A DNA stretch of 61,771 nucleotides from an uncultured Oscillospiraceae bacterium. Lineage in GTDB: Bacteria > Bacillota > Clostridia > Oscillospirales > Oscillospiraceae. A program made the translations under genes and the position numbers. The stretch spans positions 12,448 to 74,218 of the forward strand of contig CAJTUD010000003.1 in NCBI GenBank assembly GCA_910579725.1, in the 5' to 3' direction. The notes below the pieces were generated by a model. It searched no databases. It was not told where the DNA came from and worked only from the letters and a program-made list of their open reading frames with translations. Position 1 is the stretch's first letter. Each line of letters begins with the position of its first letter. Below, piece by piece: positions 26,552-35,589 of this stretch.

Positions 26552-27529
26552 ATGAAGGATAAAATGGATGTAAAAGCGATTGTCAAACGAGCGGCCTGCA
26601 CCCTTGCGCTTCCGGTGCTGCTGTACGCCGCGATGTGCGCGCTCCGCCCGGACGTGTATCTGAATGGCTCCGCGCTGGTGACGCTTTTCAAGCAATCCCT
26701 GTCCTACACGCTGGTAGGCTGGTCCATGGTATTCGGCATGAGCTGCGGACTGTTTGACTTCAGCGTAGGCGCGCGGTATCTGGTGGCTGCCCTCTTCGGG
26801 ATTCATATGTCCCAATATTTCGGCGTTCCGGGCTTCGTTCTGGGGGTGCTGCTCAGCTCGCTGCTGCTGGCGGGTCTGACTGGGGCGATCTTCGCGGGGC
26901 TGAAGATCCCTTCCATTATCACCGGCTTTGCCGCTCTGCTGATCTTTGAGTCCGCGGCGGCCATTTATCAGACCAAGTTCAGCGTCATCATCACAGAGAA
27001 CATTTCCATCTTTGGCCGCAGCCCCGGTATCTATATCATGACTGCGATAACCTTTGTGATCGTCTATATTCTCTTCAACCGCACCAAGTTCGGCTATCAG
27101 ATCAAAGCCATTGGCGGCAATGAAAAGGTGGCCCGCAGCATGGGCATCAAGGCTGTGCGGCTGAAGGTGCTGACGTATGTGGTAGGCGGACTGATCCTGG
27201 GCCTTGCCGCGCTGTGCAAGGTGGGATTCGACCAATCCGTACGGGCCATGACAAACATGGCGTCCATGTCCGCGGCCTTCACGCCGATGATGGCGGTGAT
27301 GATCGGACTATATCTGGGCTCCTGTAATCCGGTGGTGGGGGTGATTGTGGGATCCTTCTCCATCTCTGTGGTCAGCTCCGCCATGGTGGCCATGGGAATC
27401 AACTACCGCTTGCAGAATGTATTTATCGGAGTATTCCTGGTGATCTTCATTGGTTACAAAACCAACGCCGGACGGATCAAAGCTCTTTTTCAAAGGAAGA
27501 CGGCAGGCCGGCAGGCCCTGGGCGTTTAA
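26552..27529 (+). CDS. Sugar ABC transporter permease (second)
   Basis: 325 residues, RbsC-like, about eight to ten membrane helices, with the coupling-loop sequence GGNEKVARSMGIKAVRLKVL near residue 190. ATG preceded by GAAGGGAAATGAGGTGTTTCT. Completes the transporter with the genes at 22616, 24131 and 25301. Confidence 0.93.
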   Translation: MKDKMDVKAIVKRAACTLALPVLLYAAMCALRPDVYLNGSALVTLFKQSLSYTLVGWSMVFGMSCGLFDFSVGARYLVAALFGIHMSQYFGVPGFVLGVLLSSLLLAGLTGAIFAGLKIPSIITGFAALLIFESAAAIYQTKFSVIITENISIFGRSPGIYIMTAITFVIVYILFNRTKFGYQIKAIGGNEKVARSMGIKAVRLKVLTYVVGGLILGLAALCKVGFDQSVRAMTNMASMSAAFTPMMAVMIGLYLGSCNPVVGVIVGSFSISVVSSAMVAMGINYRLQNVFIGVFLVIFIGYKTNAGRIKALFQRKTAGRQALGV

Positions 27530-27583
27530 GCAAAAAATTCCTTTACATTTCCAGAGAAACAAATTATAATAGGAGGAAATCAC

Positions 27584-29635
27584 ATGTTTACGGAAAAGAA
27601 TGGCAAGCTGTTCTACACCTATGACAACGAGACGGTCTGTGTGGAGGCATGGGGCCGCAGCGCTCTGCGTGTGCGTATTACCCACAACGCCTGCCTCAAT
27701 GACAACGACTGGGCGCTGACAGAACCGGTGAAGGTTGCCGCGCCCAGGATCGAGGTCCACAATGACGAAAACGCGTCCGGCGGCGGGTTCGCAAACATGT
27801 TTGCGGGCAGGAATGACTCCTATGCTGCCATCACCAACGGCGGCATTACCGCCGCTTTTGACCCCCAGGGCGTTCTGACATTTACCAACGCCGCCGGCAA
27901 GGTACTCCTCAGGGAGAACTGGCGGAGGCTGAAGGACAGCCCCAGTATGTCTCTGAACTATGCCGGGCGGGAGTTCAAAAGCGTTCACGGCGACAACTGG
28001 CGGGTGGTGCTCCGCTTTCTTCCCAACGACAAGGAGAAGATCTTCGGCATGGGCCAGTACCAGCAGAAGTATCTGGACCAGAAGGGCTGCATGCTGGAGC
28101 TGAGCCACCGCAACAGTCAGGCATCTGTGCCGTTCTATATCTCCAGCGAAGGCTATGGATTCCTGTGGAACAACCCTGCCGTCGGCAAGGTGTTCTTCGG
28201 CAAGAACGGTACCGAGTGGACTGCCGACAGCACCAAACAGGCAGATTACTGGATTGTGGCCGGAGATGACCCCAAGGAATTGGAGGAGACCTACACCGCC
28301 GTCACCGGCCGCGCCCCCATGATGCCAGATTACGGCATCGGCTTCTGGCAGTGCAAGCTGCGCTACCGTACACAGGAGGAACTGATGAGCGTGGCCCGCA
28401 AACACAAGGAGCTGGGTCTGCCCATGGATGTGATCGTTGCGGACTTCTTCCACTGGACCCAGCAGGGAGAGTACAAATTTGATCCCGAATGCTGGCCCGA
28501 CGTGGAGGGAATGTGCAGAGAGCTGGACGGGATGGGCATCAAGCTGATGGTCTCCGTGTGGCCTACGGTGGACTACCGTTCCGAGAATTTCCAGGAGATG
28601 ATGGAGAAGGGATACCTGGTCCGCACTGAGCGGGGCGTCCGCGTGACCATGCAGTGCTTCGGACAGGAGGTCTTTATGGACCCCACAAACCCCGGAACCC
28701 GGGAGTTCGTCTGGAACAAATGCAAGGAGAATTACTACGACAAGGGCGTGCGCCTGTTCTGGCTGGATGAGGCGGAGCCGGAGTACAGCGTCTACGATTA
28801 CGACAACTACCGCTATTATCTGGGCACCGACCTGGAGGTGGGCAACACTTATCCCTTGTACTATGCCAAGGCCTTTTATGACGGCATGAAGGCGGCGGGC
28901 ATGGAGACGCCTCTGAACCTGCTGCGCTGCGCGTGGGTGGGCAGCGCCAAGTACGGTGCGCTGGTCTGGTCCGGCGATATTGATTCCACCTTTGAGTGCT
29001 TCCAGCGTCAGGTACGGGCGGGACTGAGCATGGCGGTGGCCGGCGTGCCCTGGTGGACCACCGACATCGGCGGCTTCCACGGCGCGGATATCCGTGATCC
29101 CAAGTTCCATGAGCTGCTGCTGCGCTGGTTTGCCTATGGCTGCTTCTCCCCGGTGTTCCGGCTCCATGGAAACCGGATGCCTATGAGCGGTTACAGCGGG
29201 GACACCCATTCCGGCGTGGGCACCTTCGGAACCGGCGCGGAGAACGAGGTGTGGAGCTATGGCGAGGACTGCCTCCAGGTGATGAAGAAATATTTGTTCC
29301 TTCGCGAGCGCCTGCGTCCCTATATCCGGAAGCAGATGGAGCTGACCCATGAGAAGGGAATACCCGTCATGCGCCCGCTGTTTTTTGACTTCAAGGACGA
29401 TAAGGCCGCCTGGGATGTGGACGACCAGTACATGTTTGGTCCGGATCTGATGGTGGCGCCTGTTCTGGAGGCCGGAGCGGCCAGCCGGAAGGTCTATCTG
29501 CCCGCAGGCGCTTCCTGGACCGACGCGTGGACCGGAAAAACCTTCCAGGGCGGCGCGGTGATCGACGCCGACGCTCCGATTGACATCATTCCCTTGTTCC
29601 TGAAGGACGGCGCAAAGCTGCCGGTTGTAGAGTAA
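27584..29635 (+). CDS. Glycoside hydrolase family 31, alpha-xylosidase/glucosidase type
   Basis: 683 residues, no signal peptide, so acts on imported sugars. N-terminal beta domain, then a TIM barrel. The catalytic nucleophile Asp is in RLFWLDEAEPEYS (about 394) and the acid/base Asp in WSGDIDSTFECF (about 464). VPWWTTDIGGFHG (about 488) follows, a GH31 hallmark. The FWLDEAEPE form of the nucleophile motif is common in alpha-xylosidases (YicI-like), which fits the kinase and isomerase next door, but alpha-glucosidase cannot be excluded. ATG follows AGGAGGAAATCAC. Confidence 0.93.
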   Translation: MFTEKNGKLFYTYDNETVCVEAWGRSALRVRITHNACLNDNDWALTEPVKVAAPRIEVHNDENASGGGFANMFAGRNDSYAAITNGGITAAFDPQGVLTFTNAAGKVLLRENWRRLKDSPSMSLNYAGREFKSVHGDNWRVVLRFLPNDKEKIFGMGQYQQKYLDQKGCMLELSHRNSQASVPFYISSEGYGFLWNNPAVGKVFFGKNGTEWTADSTKQADYWIVAGDDPKELEETYTAVTGRAPMMPDYGIGFWQCKLRYRTQEELMSVARKHKELGLPMDVIVADFFHWTQQGEYKFDPECWPDVEGMCRELDGMGIKLMVSVWPTVDYRSENFQEMMEKGYLVRTERGVRVTMQCFGQEVFMDPTNPGTREFVWNKCKENYYDKGVRLFWLDEAEPEYSVYDYDNYRYYLGTDLEVGNTYPLYYAKAFYDGMKAAGMETPLNLLRCAWVGSAKYGALVWSGDIDSTFECFQRQVRAGLSMAVAGVPWWTTDIGGFHGADIRDPKFHELLLRWFAYGCFSPVFRLHGNRMPMSGYSGDTHSGVGTFGTGAENEVWSYGEDCLQVMKKYLFLRERLRPYIRKQMELTHEKGIPVMRPLFFDFKDDKAAWDVDDQYMFGPDLMVAPVLEAGAASRKVYLPAGASWTDAWTGKTFQGGAVIDADAPIDIIPLFLKDGAKLPVVE

Positions 29636-29657
29636 GAGAAACCAGAAGTAATGATCC

Positions 29658-29701
29658 GGCGCGTTCCGCGGGCGCGAGCTCCCGCGGTTCGCGCCGTTTT
29701 T
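29658..29701 (+). terminator. GC-rich hairpin and T-run between GH31 and the FGGY kinase
   Basis: 15-bp arms (29658-29672 and 29681-29695) with a two-base internal mismatch, followed by GTTTTT. It sits inside the apparent operon, so it could attenuate expression of the kinase, DUF4867 and isomerase genes. Confidence 0.7.
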
Positions 29702-29716
29702 GTGGAGGGAGAGGCC

Positions 29717-31207
29717 ATGCTTTATATTGGAATCGACTTGGGCACTTCCGCAGCAAAGCTTTTGCTGATGGACGAAGAGGGGAAAATTAAAAATATTGTC
29801 TCCAGGGAGTATCCTCTGGAGTTTCCCCGCCCGGGCTGGAGCCAGCAGAATCCGGAGGATTGGCGCAGAGCCGTTCTGGAGGGCATTCCGGAGCTGCTGT
29901 CTGGGTACGACGCCCGATCGGTGGCCGGAATCGGCGCCGGGGGACAGATGCATGGACTGGTGGTGCTGGACGATGAGGACCGGGTGATCCGGCCGGCTAT
30001 TCTGTGGAACGACGGGCGCACCGCCAGAGAGGTGGACTATCTCAACGGTGTGGTGGGGAAGGACAGGCTCTCCCGCCTGACGGCCAATATTGCCTTCGCC
30101 GGATTCACCGCGCCCAAGCTGCTGTGGATGCGGGAAAACGAGCCAGAGCTGTTCGGGCGTATCCGCAGGATCATGCTGCCCAAGGATTACATCAACTATA
30201 TCCTCACCGGCGAACACTGCACAGACTTCTCCGACGCCTCCGGCACGCTGCTGTTGGATGTGGAGCACCGGCGCTGGTCCCGGGAGATGCTGGAGCTGTG
30301 CTCCGTACGGGAGGAGCAGATGCCCCGGCTGTTGGAGAGCTACGAGGCAGTGGGAACGCTGCTGCCGGAGGCGGCGGAGCGGCTGGGCCTGTCCCCGGAG
30401 GTCCGGGTGGCCGCCGGAGCGGGAGACAACGCCGCGGCAGCAGTGGGCACCGGAACCGTGGGGGAGGGGGGGTGCAACATCAGCCTGGGCACCTCGGGGA
30501 CCATTTTCATCTCCTCCCGCCGCTTCGGCGTGGACCCCAACAACGCCCTCCATTCCTTCGCCCATGCGGACGGAGGCTATCACCTGATGGGCTGCATGCT
30601 CTCCGCCGCCAGCTGCAACAAGTGGTGGCAGAAGGAGATCGCCGGTACCGGTGATTATCAGGGCGAACAGGACAAAATCCTTCCGGACCGGCTGGGCCGG
30701 AACCATGTTTATTTCCTCCCCTATCTCATGGGGGAACGCAGCCCTATCAACGATACCAACGCCCGAGGAACCTTCCTGGGCCTGACTATGGATACCAGCC
30801 GGGCGGACATGACCCAGGCGGTTCTGGAGGGTGTGGCCTTCGCCATCCGGGACAGCTTCGAGGTGGCCCGTGGGCTGGGACTGGATATCCGCAGCAGCAA
30901 GATCTGCGGCGGCGGCGCAAAAAGCCGCCTGTGGAAACAGATGCTGGCTGATATCCTGAACATTCAGCTGGAATCGGTGGCCTCTGAGCAGGGACCGGGA
31001 CTGGGCGGCGCCATGCTGGCTATGGTAGCCTGCGGCGCGTACCAGACCGTGGAGGACGCCTGCGGGAGGATTGTCCGGGTGACGGGTACCATCCGGCCGG
31101 ACCCGGAGACGGCCGCGCGCTATGAGGCGCGTTATCAGGACTTCCGGAAAATCTATCCCGCTTGCAGGGAGCTGTTTTCCCAGCTGGCGGAGCAAGAAGA
31201 AAAGTGA
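29717..31207 (+). CDS. xylB: FGGY-family carbohydrate kinase, xylulokinase-like
   Basis: 496 residues. N-terminal phosphate-binding loop IGIDLGTSAAKLLLMD, substrate region GAGGQMHGLVVLD (about 75), catalytic Asp in GAGDNAAAAVG (about 234), C-terminal GGGAKSRLWKQMLADI (about 395). Phosphorylates a ketopentose such as D-xylulose at the expense of ATP; the exact sugar is not certain in this atypical pathway. ATG 29717 follows GGAGGGAGAGG; the longer reading from 29651 begins inside the terminator hairpin and is rejected. Confidence 0.88.
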   Translation: MLYIGIDLGTSAAKLLLMDEEGKIKNIVSREYPLEFPRPGWSQQNPEDWRRAVLEGIPELLSGYDARSVAGIGAGGQMHGLVVLDDEDRVIRPAILWNDGRTAREVDYLNGVVGKDRLSRLTANIAFAGFTAPKLLWMRENEPELFGRIRRIMLPKDYINYILTGEHCTDFSDASGTLLLDVEHRRWSREMLELCSVREEQMPRLLESYEAVGTLLPEAAERLGLSPEVRVAAGAGDNAAAAVGTGTVGEGGCNISLGTSGTIFISSRRFGVDPNNALHSFAHADGGYHLMGCMLSAASCNKWWQKEIAGTGDYQGEQDKILPDRLGRNHVYFLPYLMGERSPINDTNARGTFLGLTMDTSRADMTQAVLEGVAFAIRDSFEVARGLGLDIRSSKICGGGAKSRLWKQMLADILNIQLESVASEQGPGLGGAMLAMVACGAYQTVEDACGRIVRVTGTIRPDPETAARYEARYQDFRKIYPACRELFSQLAEQEEK

Positions 31208-31217
31208 GGCGAAAGAG

Positions 31218-31853
31218 ATGAAAATTTTACCGGTAACAGATCCATCCTTCCAAAATTACGGACAGATTTTGACGGGCTACGAGTTAGGTCCTCTGCTGGA
31301 CGCGCTGGAGGCTGTCACGCCTCTGCCGGAGGGAACCGTCTACCAGCCTGAGCAGGCGGAGCTGATGGCTCTGCCCGCCGCTGCGGAGCTGTCGCGGCGG
31401 GCCTACGGCGGCATGCCTATCCAGATCGGATGGTGCAACGGCCACAATACGAAACTCAATTGCCTTGAGTATCACCGGGACAGCGAACTGAATGCAGGAA
31501 CCCGGGACTTTATTCTCCTGGTGGCCAAGCGGGAGGAAATGGAGGAAGGCCGGCTGCATACGGATAGGGTCCGGGCCTACCTCTGTCCCGCCGGGACCAT
31601 GGTGGAGCTCTATGCCACCACACTGCACTATGCTCCCTGTTCGGCCGGAAGGGGAGAGGGCTTCAAGGTTGCCATTGTGCTGCCAAAGGGAACCAATGGC
31701 CCCCGCCCCGACATCCGGCCGGAAAATGGGGAGGACGAGATTCTGTGGGCCTGCAACAAATGGCTGCTGGCCCACGCCGGAAGCGGAGAGGCCGCCCAGG
31801 GCGCACCTGTGCAGCTGGATGGGGAAAATATTGATATCGCGGCGCTCATCTGA
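31218..31853 (+). CDS. DUF4867 family protein (cupin-like)
   Basis: 211 residues. Matches the DUF4867 type of protein usually encoded beside fucose/arabinose isomerase-family and xylulokinase genes. The centre (IQIGWCNGHNTKLNCLEYHR...SELNAG) carries His and Glu residues that could bind metal in a cupin fold. 10 bp after the kinase gene with AGGCGAAAGAG upstream of the ATG. Probable role is handling an intermediate or anomer in the same pathway; function not known. Confidence 0.8.
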   Translation: MKILPVTDPSFQNYGQILTGYELGPLLDALEAVTPLPEGTVYQPEQAELMALPAAAELSRRAYGGMPIQIGWCNGHNTKLNCLEYHRDSELNAGTRDFILLVAKREEMEEGRLHTDRVRAYLCPAGTMVELYATTLHYAPCSAGRGEGFKVAIVLPKGTNGPRPDIRPENGEDEILWACNKWLLAHAGSGEAAQGAPVQLDGENIDIAALI

Positions 31854-31884
31854 ATGAGATTACTTTTAAGAGGAGGAATTTTTT

Positions 31885-33378
31885 ATGGCACTCAGTAATA
31901 TCCCTGAAGTCAGGATGGGACTGATCGCGGTTTCCCGTGACTGCTTCCCCATTAAACTGTCCGAGTCCCGGCGGGACGCGGTGGCGGCGGCTTACGGTTC
32001 CGGGCTTTACAACTGCCCCATTACGGTGGAAAACGAGAGCGATGCCCTGCGGGCGCTGGAGGATGTGAAGAAGGCCGGCTGCAACGCGCTGGCGGTCTAT
32101 TTAGGCAACTTCGGGCCTGAGACGCCGGAGACAATTCTTGCCCAGCGCTTTGATGGTCCGGTGATGTACTCCGCCGCCGCGGAAGGGGACGGCGACCTGA
32201 TCAACGGCCGGGGCGACGCCTACTGCGGCATGCTCAACTGCTCCTACAATCTGGGAATGCGGCATATTCGGGCGTACATTCCGGAGTACCCCGTGGGCAC
32301 CGCGCAGGAGGTGGCGGAGATGATCCGCCGGTTTGTTCCCGTGGCCCGGGCTGTTCTGGGTGTGAAGAACCTGAAGATCATTACCTTTGGCCCCCGTCCG
32401 CAGGACTTTTTCGCCTGCAACGCGCCCATCAAGGGACTTTATGAGCTGGGCGTGGAGGTGGAGGAGAACTCGGAGCTGGATCTGCTGGTGTCCTATCAGG
32501 CTCACGCCGGCGACAGCCGCATTGACACCGTCTGCGCCGACATGGCCCGGGAACTGGGCGCTTCCGGCAACAACTATCCGGAGCTGCTGCCCCGGATGGC
32601 GCAGTTTGAGCTGACACTGCTGGATTGGGCCGAGGCCCACCGGGGAGCCCGGAAGTATGTGGCCTTTGCCGACAAGTGCTGGCCCGCCTTCCCCAAGCAG
32701 TTCGGCTTTGAACCCTGTTTTGTCAATTCCCGCCTGGCCTCTCGGGGTATTCTGGTGGCCTGCGAGGTGGATATCTACGGTGCGCTCAGCGAGTACATCG
32801 GCATTTGTGTTACAAACGACACCGTGACGCTGCTGGACATCAACAACTCCGTTCCCGCCAACCTCTATGAAGAGGATATCGCCGGGAAATTCCCCTGCAA
32901 GCTTACGGATACTTTTATGGGATTCCACTGCGGTAATACGCCCTCCTGCAAAATGTGCGCCAGCCGGGCGGTAAAGTATCAGCTTATCCAGAACCGGCTT
33001 CTGGAAGACGGCGGCACGCCGGACTTCACCCGGGGCACGCTGGAAGGGGACATCGCAGCCTCTCCCGTCACATTTTACCGCCTTCAGTGCGACAGCGAGG
33101 GACAGCTGCGCTCCTATATTGCAGAAGGAGAGATCCTGCCTGTGGCGACCCGGTCCTTTGGCGGTATTGGCATTTTCGCCATCCCGGAGATGGCCCGGTT
33201 CTACCGTCATGTGCTGATTGAGAAGCGGTATCCCCATCACGGCGCGGTAGCTTTCCAGCACTGTGGAGAGACTATGTTCCAGGTATTCCGCTATCTGGGC
33301 GTTCAGGACGTCGCGGTCAACCAGCCGGCGGAGCTGCCTTATCCCACAGAGCGTCCTCGTTTTGCACAGCGAGGATAA
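31885..33378 (+). CDS. L-fucose/L-arabinose isomerase family protein
   Basis: 497 residues. N-terminal half resembles the fucose/arabinose isomerase Rossmann-type domains, with a C-terminal domain that has FHCGNTPSCKMCASRAVKY and GAVAFQHCGETMFQVFRYLG. These enzymes interconvert aldose and ketose with a divalent metal. Actual substrate is not certain; the operon suggests a pentose such as xylose or arabinose. AGAGGAGGAATTTTTT precedes the ATG. Last gene of the operon, ending at the strong terminator 33401-33445. Confidence 0.88.
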   Translation: MALSNIPEVRMGLIAVSRDCFPIKLSESRRDAVAAAYGSGLYNCPITVENESDALRALEDVKKAGCNALAVYLGNFGPETPETILAQRFDGPVMYSAAAEGDGDLINGRGDAYCGMLNCSYNLGMRHIRAYIPEYPVGTAQEVAEMIRRFVPVARAVLGVKNLKIITFGPRPQDFFACNAPIKGLYELGVEVEENSELDLLVSYQAHAGDSRIDTVCADMARELGASGNNYPELLPRMAQFELTLLDWAEAHRGARKYVAFADKCWPAFPKQFGFEPCFVNSRLASRGILVACEVDIYGALSEYIGICVTNDTVTLLDINNSVPANLYEEDIAGKFPCKLTDTFMGFHCGNTPSCKMCASRAVKYQLIQNRLLEDGGTPDFTRGTLEGDIAASPVTFYRLQCDSEGQLRSYIAEGEILPVATRSFGGIGIFAIPEMARFYRHVLIEKRYPHHGAVAFQHCGETMFQVFRYLGVQDVAVNQPAELPYPTERPRFAQRG

Positions 33379-33400
33379 CAGATTTTTCGTTTGCCGGCGG

Positions 33401-33445
33401 AAAAGCGGGGACATTCCCATTTGATTGGGATGTCCCCGCTTTTTG
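33401..33445 (+). terminator. Strong terminator of the carbohydrate operon
   Basis: AAAAGCGGGGAC...CCCA pairs with TGGG...GTCCCCGCTTTTT, a near-perfect stem of about 19 bp with one bulge and a TTTTT tail. Confidence 0.9.
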
Positions 33446-33530
33446 CTGGAGAGAAACAGGCAGTACTTGCGGCTTTTGGAGGAATAGGGTAAAATATGAT
33501 TCCAACCACAAAAGGAAAGGAAGCGGGATT

Positions 33531-33839
33531 ATGGAGCTTCGGATCAAAATTGACAAGATGGATTATGGTGGGATTCTCCAGCAGGCAATACCGGTTGTCC
33601 TTGAGAAACTGGGAACATCTCATGGCGGCGGAAAAATGCTGCCGCTTCTGCGGCGGCTGGGGGACGCGCCTGCCGGCGCGGCAAGAACGGCGCTGAATGT
33701 GCTGCCGCAGGAGATGAAGGACCGGATTGCTGTGCTGATTTTGCAGAGCTATAAGGAGGAACTGGTTGGAATGATTCATGATTTTGCGGCACGAAGGGGG
33801 ATAGAGGTTACGGTTTCGGATATTGAGCTGAAGCTGTAA
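33531..33839 (+). CDS. Small conserved-looking protein, function unknown
   Basis: 102 residues (MELRIKIDKMDYGG...). ATG follows AAAGGAAAGGAAGCGGGATT. Soluble, with mixed charge and no recognised domain; the C-terminus IEVTVSDIELKL suggests an alpha/beta fold. It lies between the carbohydrate operon and the 3' fragment of sigK, which is convergent with it. Confidence 0.65.
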   Translation: MELRIKIDKMDYGGILQQAIPVVLEKLGTSHGGGKMLPLLRRLGDAPAGAARTALNVLPQEMKDRIAVLILQSYKEELVGMIHDFAARRGIEVTVSDIELKL

Positions 33840-33862
33840 AAAGGGGAGATGTGGGGTTTGAG

Positions 33863-33930
33863 CTATATATGTCCGCCCAGGGCTTCCTCCAGTTTACCAA
33901 GAGCGCGTTTTTCGATGCGGGACACATAGC
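33863..33930 (-). CDS. sigK: sigK 3' segment (displaced C-terminal codons)
   Basis: On the minus strand, 33930 to 33863 reads YVSRIEKRALGKLEEAL... and ends GGHI with a TAG stop at 33865-33863. This is the canonical end of sporulation sigmaK (B. subtilis ends region 4.2 with SRSYVSRIEKRAL). It has no start of its own. Its partner is the sigK 5' segment at 42245-42892. The 14-bp sequence at 33917-33930 is repeated there, so excision of the intervening DNA fuses the two into one frame. After fusion, 17 residues of this segment follow the repeat. Confidence 0.93.
33917..33930. repeat. Attachment core, sigK 3'-side copy
   Basis: Plus strand GCGGGACACATAGC, identical to 42254-42267 in the same orientation. 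Encodes the Y-V-S-R codons of sigmaK region 4.2. Confidence 0.92.
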
Positions 33931-33941
33931 GCCCTGGGTAT

Positions 33942-33950
33942 TGTAAACGA
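33942..33950. repeat. Internal inverted arm, left end
   Basis: TGTAAACGA, 11 bp inside the left core. Its reverse complement TCGTTTACA lies 9 bp inside the right core (42236-42244). In the excised circle they flank the core nearly symmetrically, as expected for recombinase-binding arms. Confidence 0.75.
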
Positions 33951-33975
33951 CGTGGGGTGTAATTTTGTGCCGGTT

Positions 33976-35550
33976 TTAGTCGGTTTCCAGCTGTTTGAAG
34001 CGGAATTTGAGAATGATTTGCTTGTCGCTGGTCAGCTCCACCCGTTCGATAAGGCTGACCAGTAGCTCCCGATTGGTGGAAGCGGTTTCCAGGAACCGCT
34101 CCACCAGTTTTTTTGCCAGGTCGGCCTGTTCAGCGGGGGAATAGTCCGGGCGGTCCAGTTGGCTGAGGCGCTGCTCCAAGGCGGCGCGGTCAGCCTTGAC
34201 CTTGGCGTAGATGCGCTGAAAGTCGGCCTCATCCAGGACGCCGCCCAGCTTATCCATGTAGACCTTGTCCAGGTGGGTGGTCAGGCTGTCGATTTTGGCT
34301 CTCAGCGAGGCGATCTCCTTTTCGTTGTTGGCCTCCGCTAGAGCCTTTGCCACCTCCCGCTTAGCTGTGGGCAGCAGCTGGTCAGCACGTAAATAGTCCT
34401 GGCAGACCTCTTGCACCTTTTCAATCACCGCCTGGGTCACTGTCTGCTCTTTGATTGTGTGGCTGGTGCAGACACCCGCTTTCGTAAACCGCTGGTAGGT
34501 TCGGCAGACAAAATATAGCTTATCCTCCCCCGCCGCGTTCTTGCGGTTGAGCACCGCCAGCGGATATCCGCATTCGTGGCAGAAAATTAGCCCCTTGAGC
34601 AGGAAGTCGTAAGTTCGGCTGCGGGTGTGCCTGCGGCTGTTGACCAGCGCCCGCACCTTGTCGAAGGTTTCCCGGTCAATGATCGGCTCGTGTGTGCCCT
34701 CTACCACCACCCAGTCCTGGCGATCCTGCTTGATGCACTTCTTGGATTTGTAGTTGATCTTCCGGGTGCGGCCCTGGACCATGCTTCCGATGTAGGTCTC
34801 GTTTTGCAGCATATCGGAAATACGCTCGCTGCTCCATAGGCCGGTGTAGGGGCCGGGGTGCGCTACTGGCAAACCGGCGTAGGTGGCAGGGGTGGGGACG
34901 CCCTCGGCGTTCAGCTGGGCAGCAATCTGGCGGCAGCTCACCCCCTCCAGGGCCATAGCGAAGATACGCCGCACCATGGGGGCCGCGTCCTCGTCTATGA
35001 CAATCCTGTTCTTCTCTGCGGGGTGCATCTTGTAGCCGTAGACCGGCTTGCCGCCGATGAACAGACCCTTGCGCTGCTTGTCGTGCTTGACGCTGGAGAT
35101 TTTCTTGGAGATGTCCTTGGCGTACATGTCATTCATGATAGCGCGGAAGGGGGTGATGTCGTTGGCGGTGGAGTCCACCCCAGTGTCGATGCCGTCCAGC
35201 AGTGAGATGTAGCGGACCCGGTGCTCCGGGAAGTAACGCTCCATGTAGTGGCCGGTTAGGATATAATCGCGGCCTAGACGGCTCAGGTCTTTGGTGATGA
35301 CCATGTTGACCTTCTTGGCCTCAATATCGGCGATCATGCGCTGAAAGTTCGGCCGGTCAAAGTTGGTCCCGCTCCAGCCGTCATCAATGTAGGTGTCGTA
35401 GACGCTAAGGCGATGCTGCTGGACAAATTCGTTAAGTAGAGACTGCTGATTGTTGACGCTCTCGGACGGGCCCTCGTTCTCATCCTCCTTTGATAATCTG
35501 ATATATAGTGCCACATGGTAATCCATGGGATTGCTTATCTCTAAATACAT
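33976..35550 (-). CDS. Large serine recombinase, candidate sigK-element excisionase (SpoIVCA-like)
   Basis: 524 residues. Catalytic serine in ALYIRLSKED (about 9-18), then DDGWSGTNFDRPNF and VITKDLSRLGRDY, all conserved in the resolvase domain. A recombinase domain follows (GKPVYGYKMHP...), then a zinc ribbon (FCHECGYPL...C...C) and a C-terminal coiled coil. ATG 35550 follows TGGAGGTACGAT; the upstream ATG 35577 is less likely. Its stop is 45 bp from the left attachment core and it is transcribed toward the sigK 3' segment. Its GC content matches the host better than the rest of the element, consistent with long residence. Confidence 0.92.
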   Translation of the reverse strand: MYLEISNPMDYHVALYIRLSKEDENEGPSESVNNQQSLLNEFVQQHRLSVYDTYIDDGWSGTNFDRPNFQRMIADIEAKKVNMVITKDLSRLGRDYILTGHYMERYFPEHRVRYISLLDGIDTGVDSTANDITPFRAIMNDMYAKDISKKISSVKHDKQRKGLFIGGKPVYGYKMHPAEKNRIVIDEDAAPMVRRIFAMALEGVSCRQIAAQLNAEGVPTPATYAGLPVAHPGPYTGLWSSERISDMLQNETYIGSMVQGRTRKINYKSKKCIKQDRQDWVVVEGTHEPIIDRETFDKVRALVNSRRHTRSRTYDFLLKGLIFCHECGYPLAVLNRKNAAGEDKLYFVCRTYQRFTKAGVCTSHTIKEQTVTQAVIEKVQEVCQDYLRADQLLPTAKREVAKALAEANNEKEIASLRAKIDSLTTHLDKVYMDKLGGVLDEADFQRIYAKVKADRAALEQRLSQLDRPDYSPAEQADLAKKLVERFLETASTNRELLVSLIERVELTSDKQIILKFRFKQLETD

Positions 35551-35589
35551 ATCGTACCTCCAGAGATAAGCGGCCATTCATCGTATTTG

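Noticed and set aside
27308..31195. 1295-codon minus-strand open frame opposite GH31 and the kinase
   Set aside because: Shadow of GC-rich coding sequence on the other strand. No ribosome site or domain, and both sense genes are certain.
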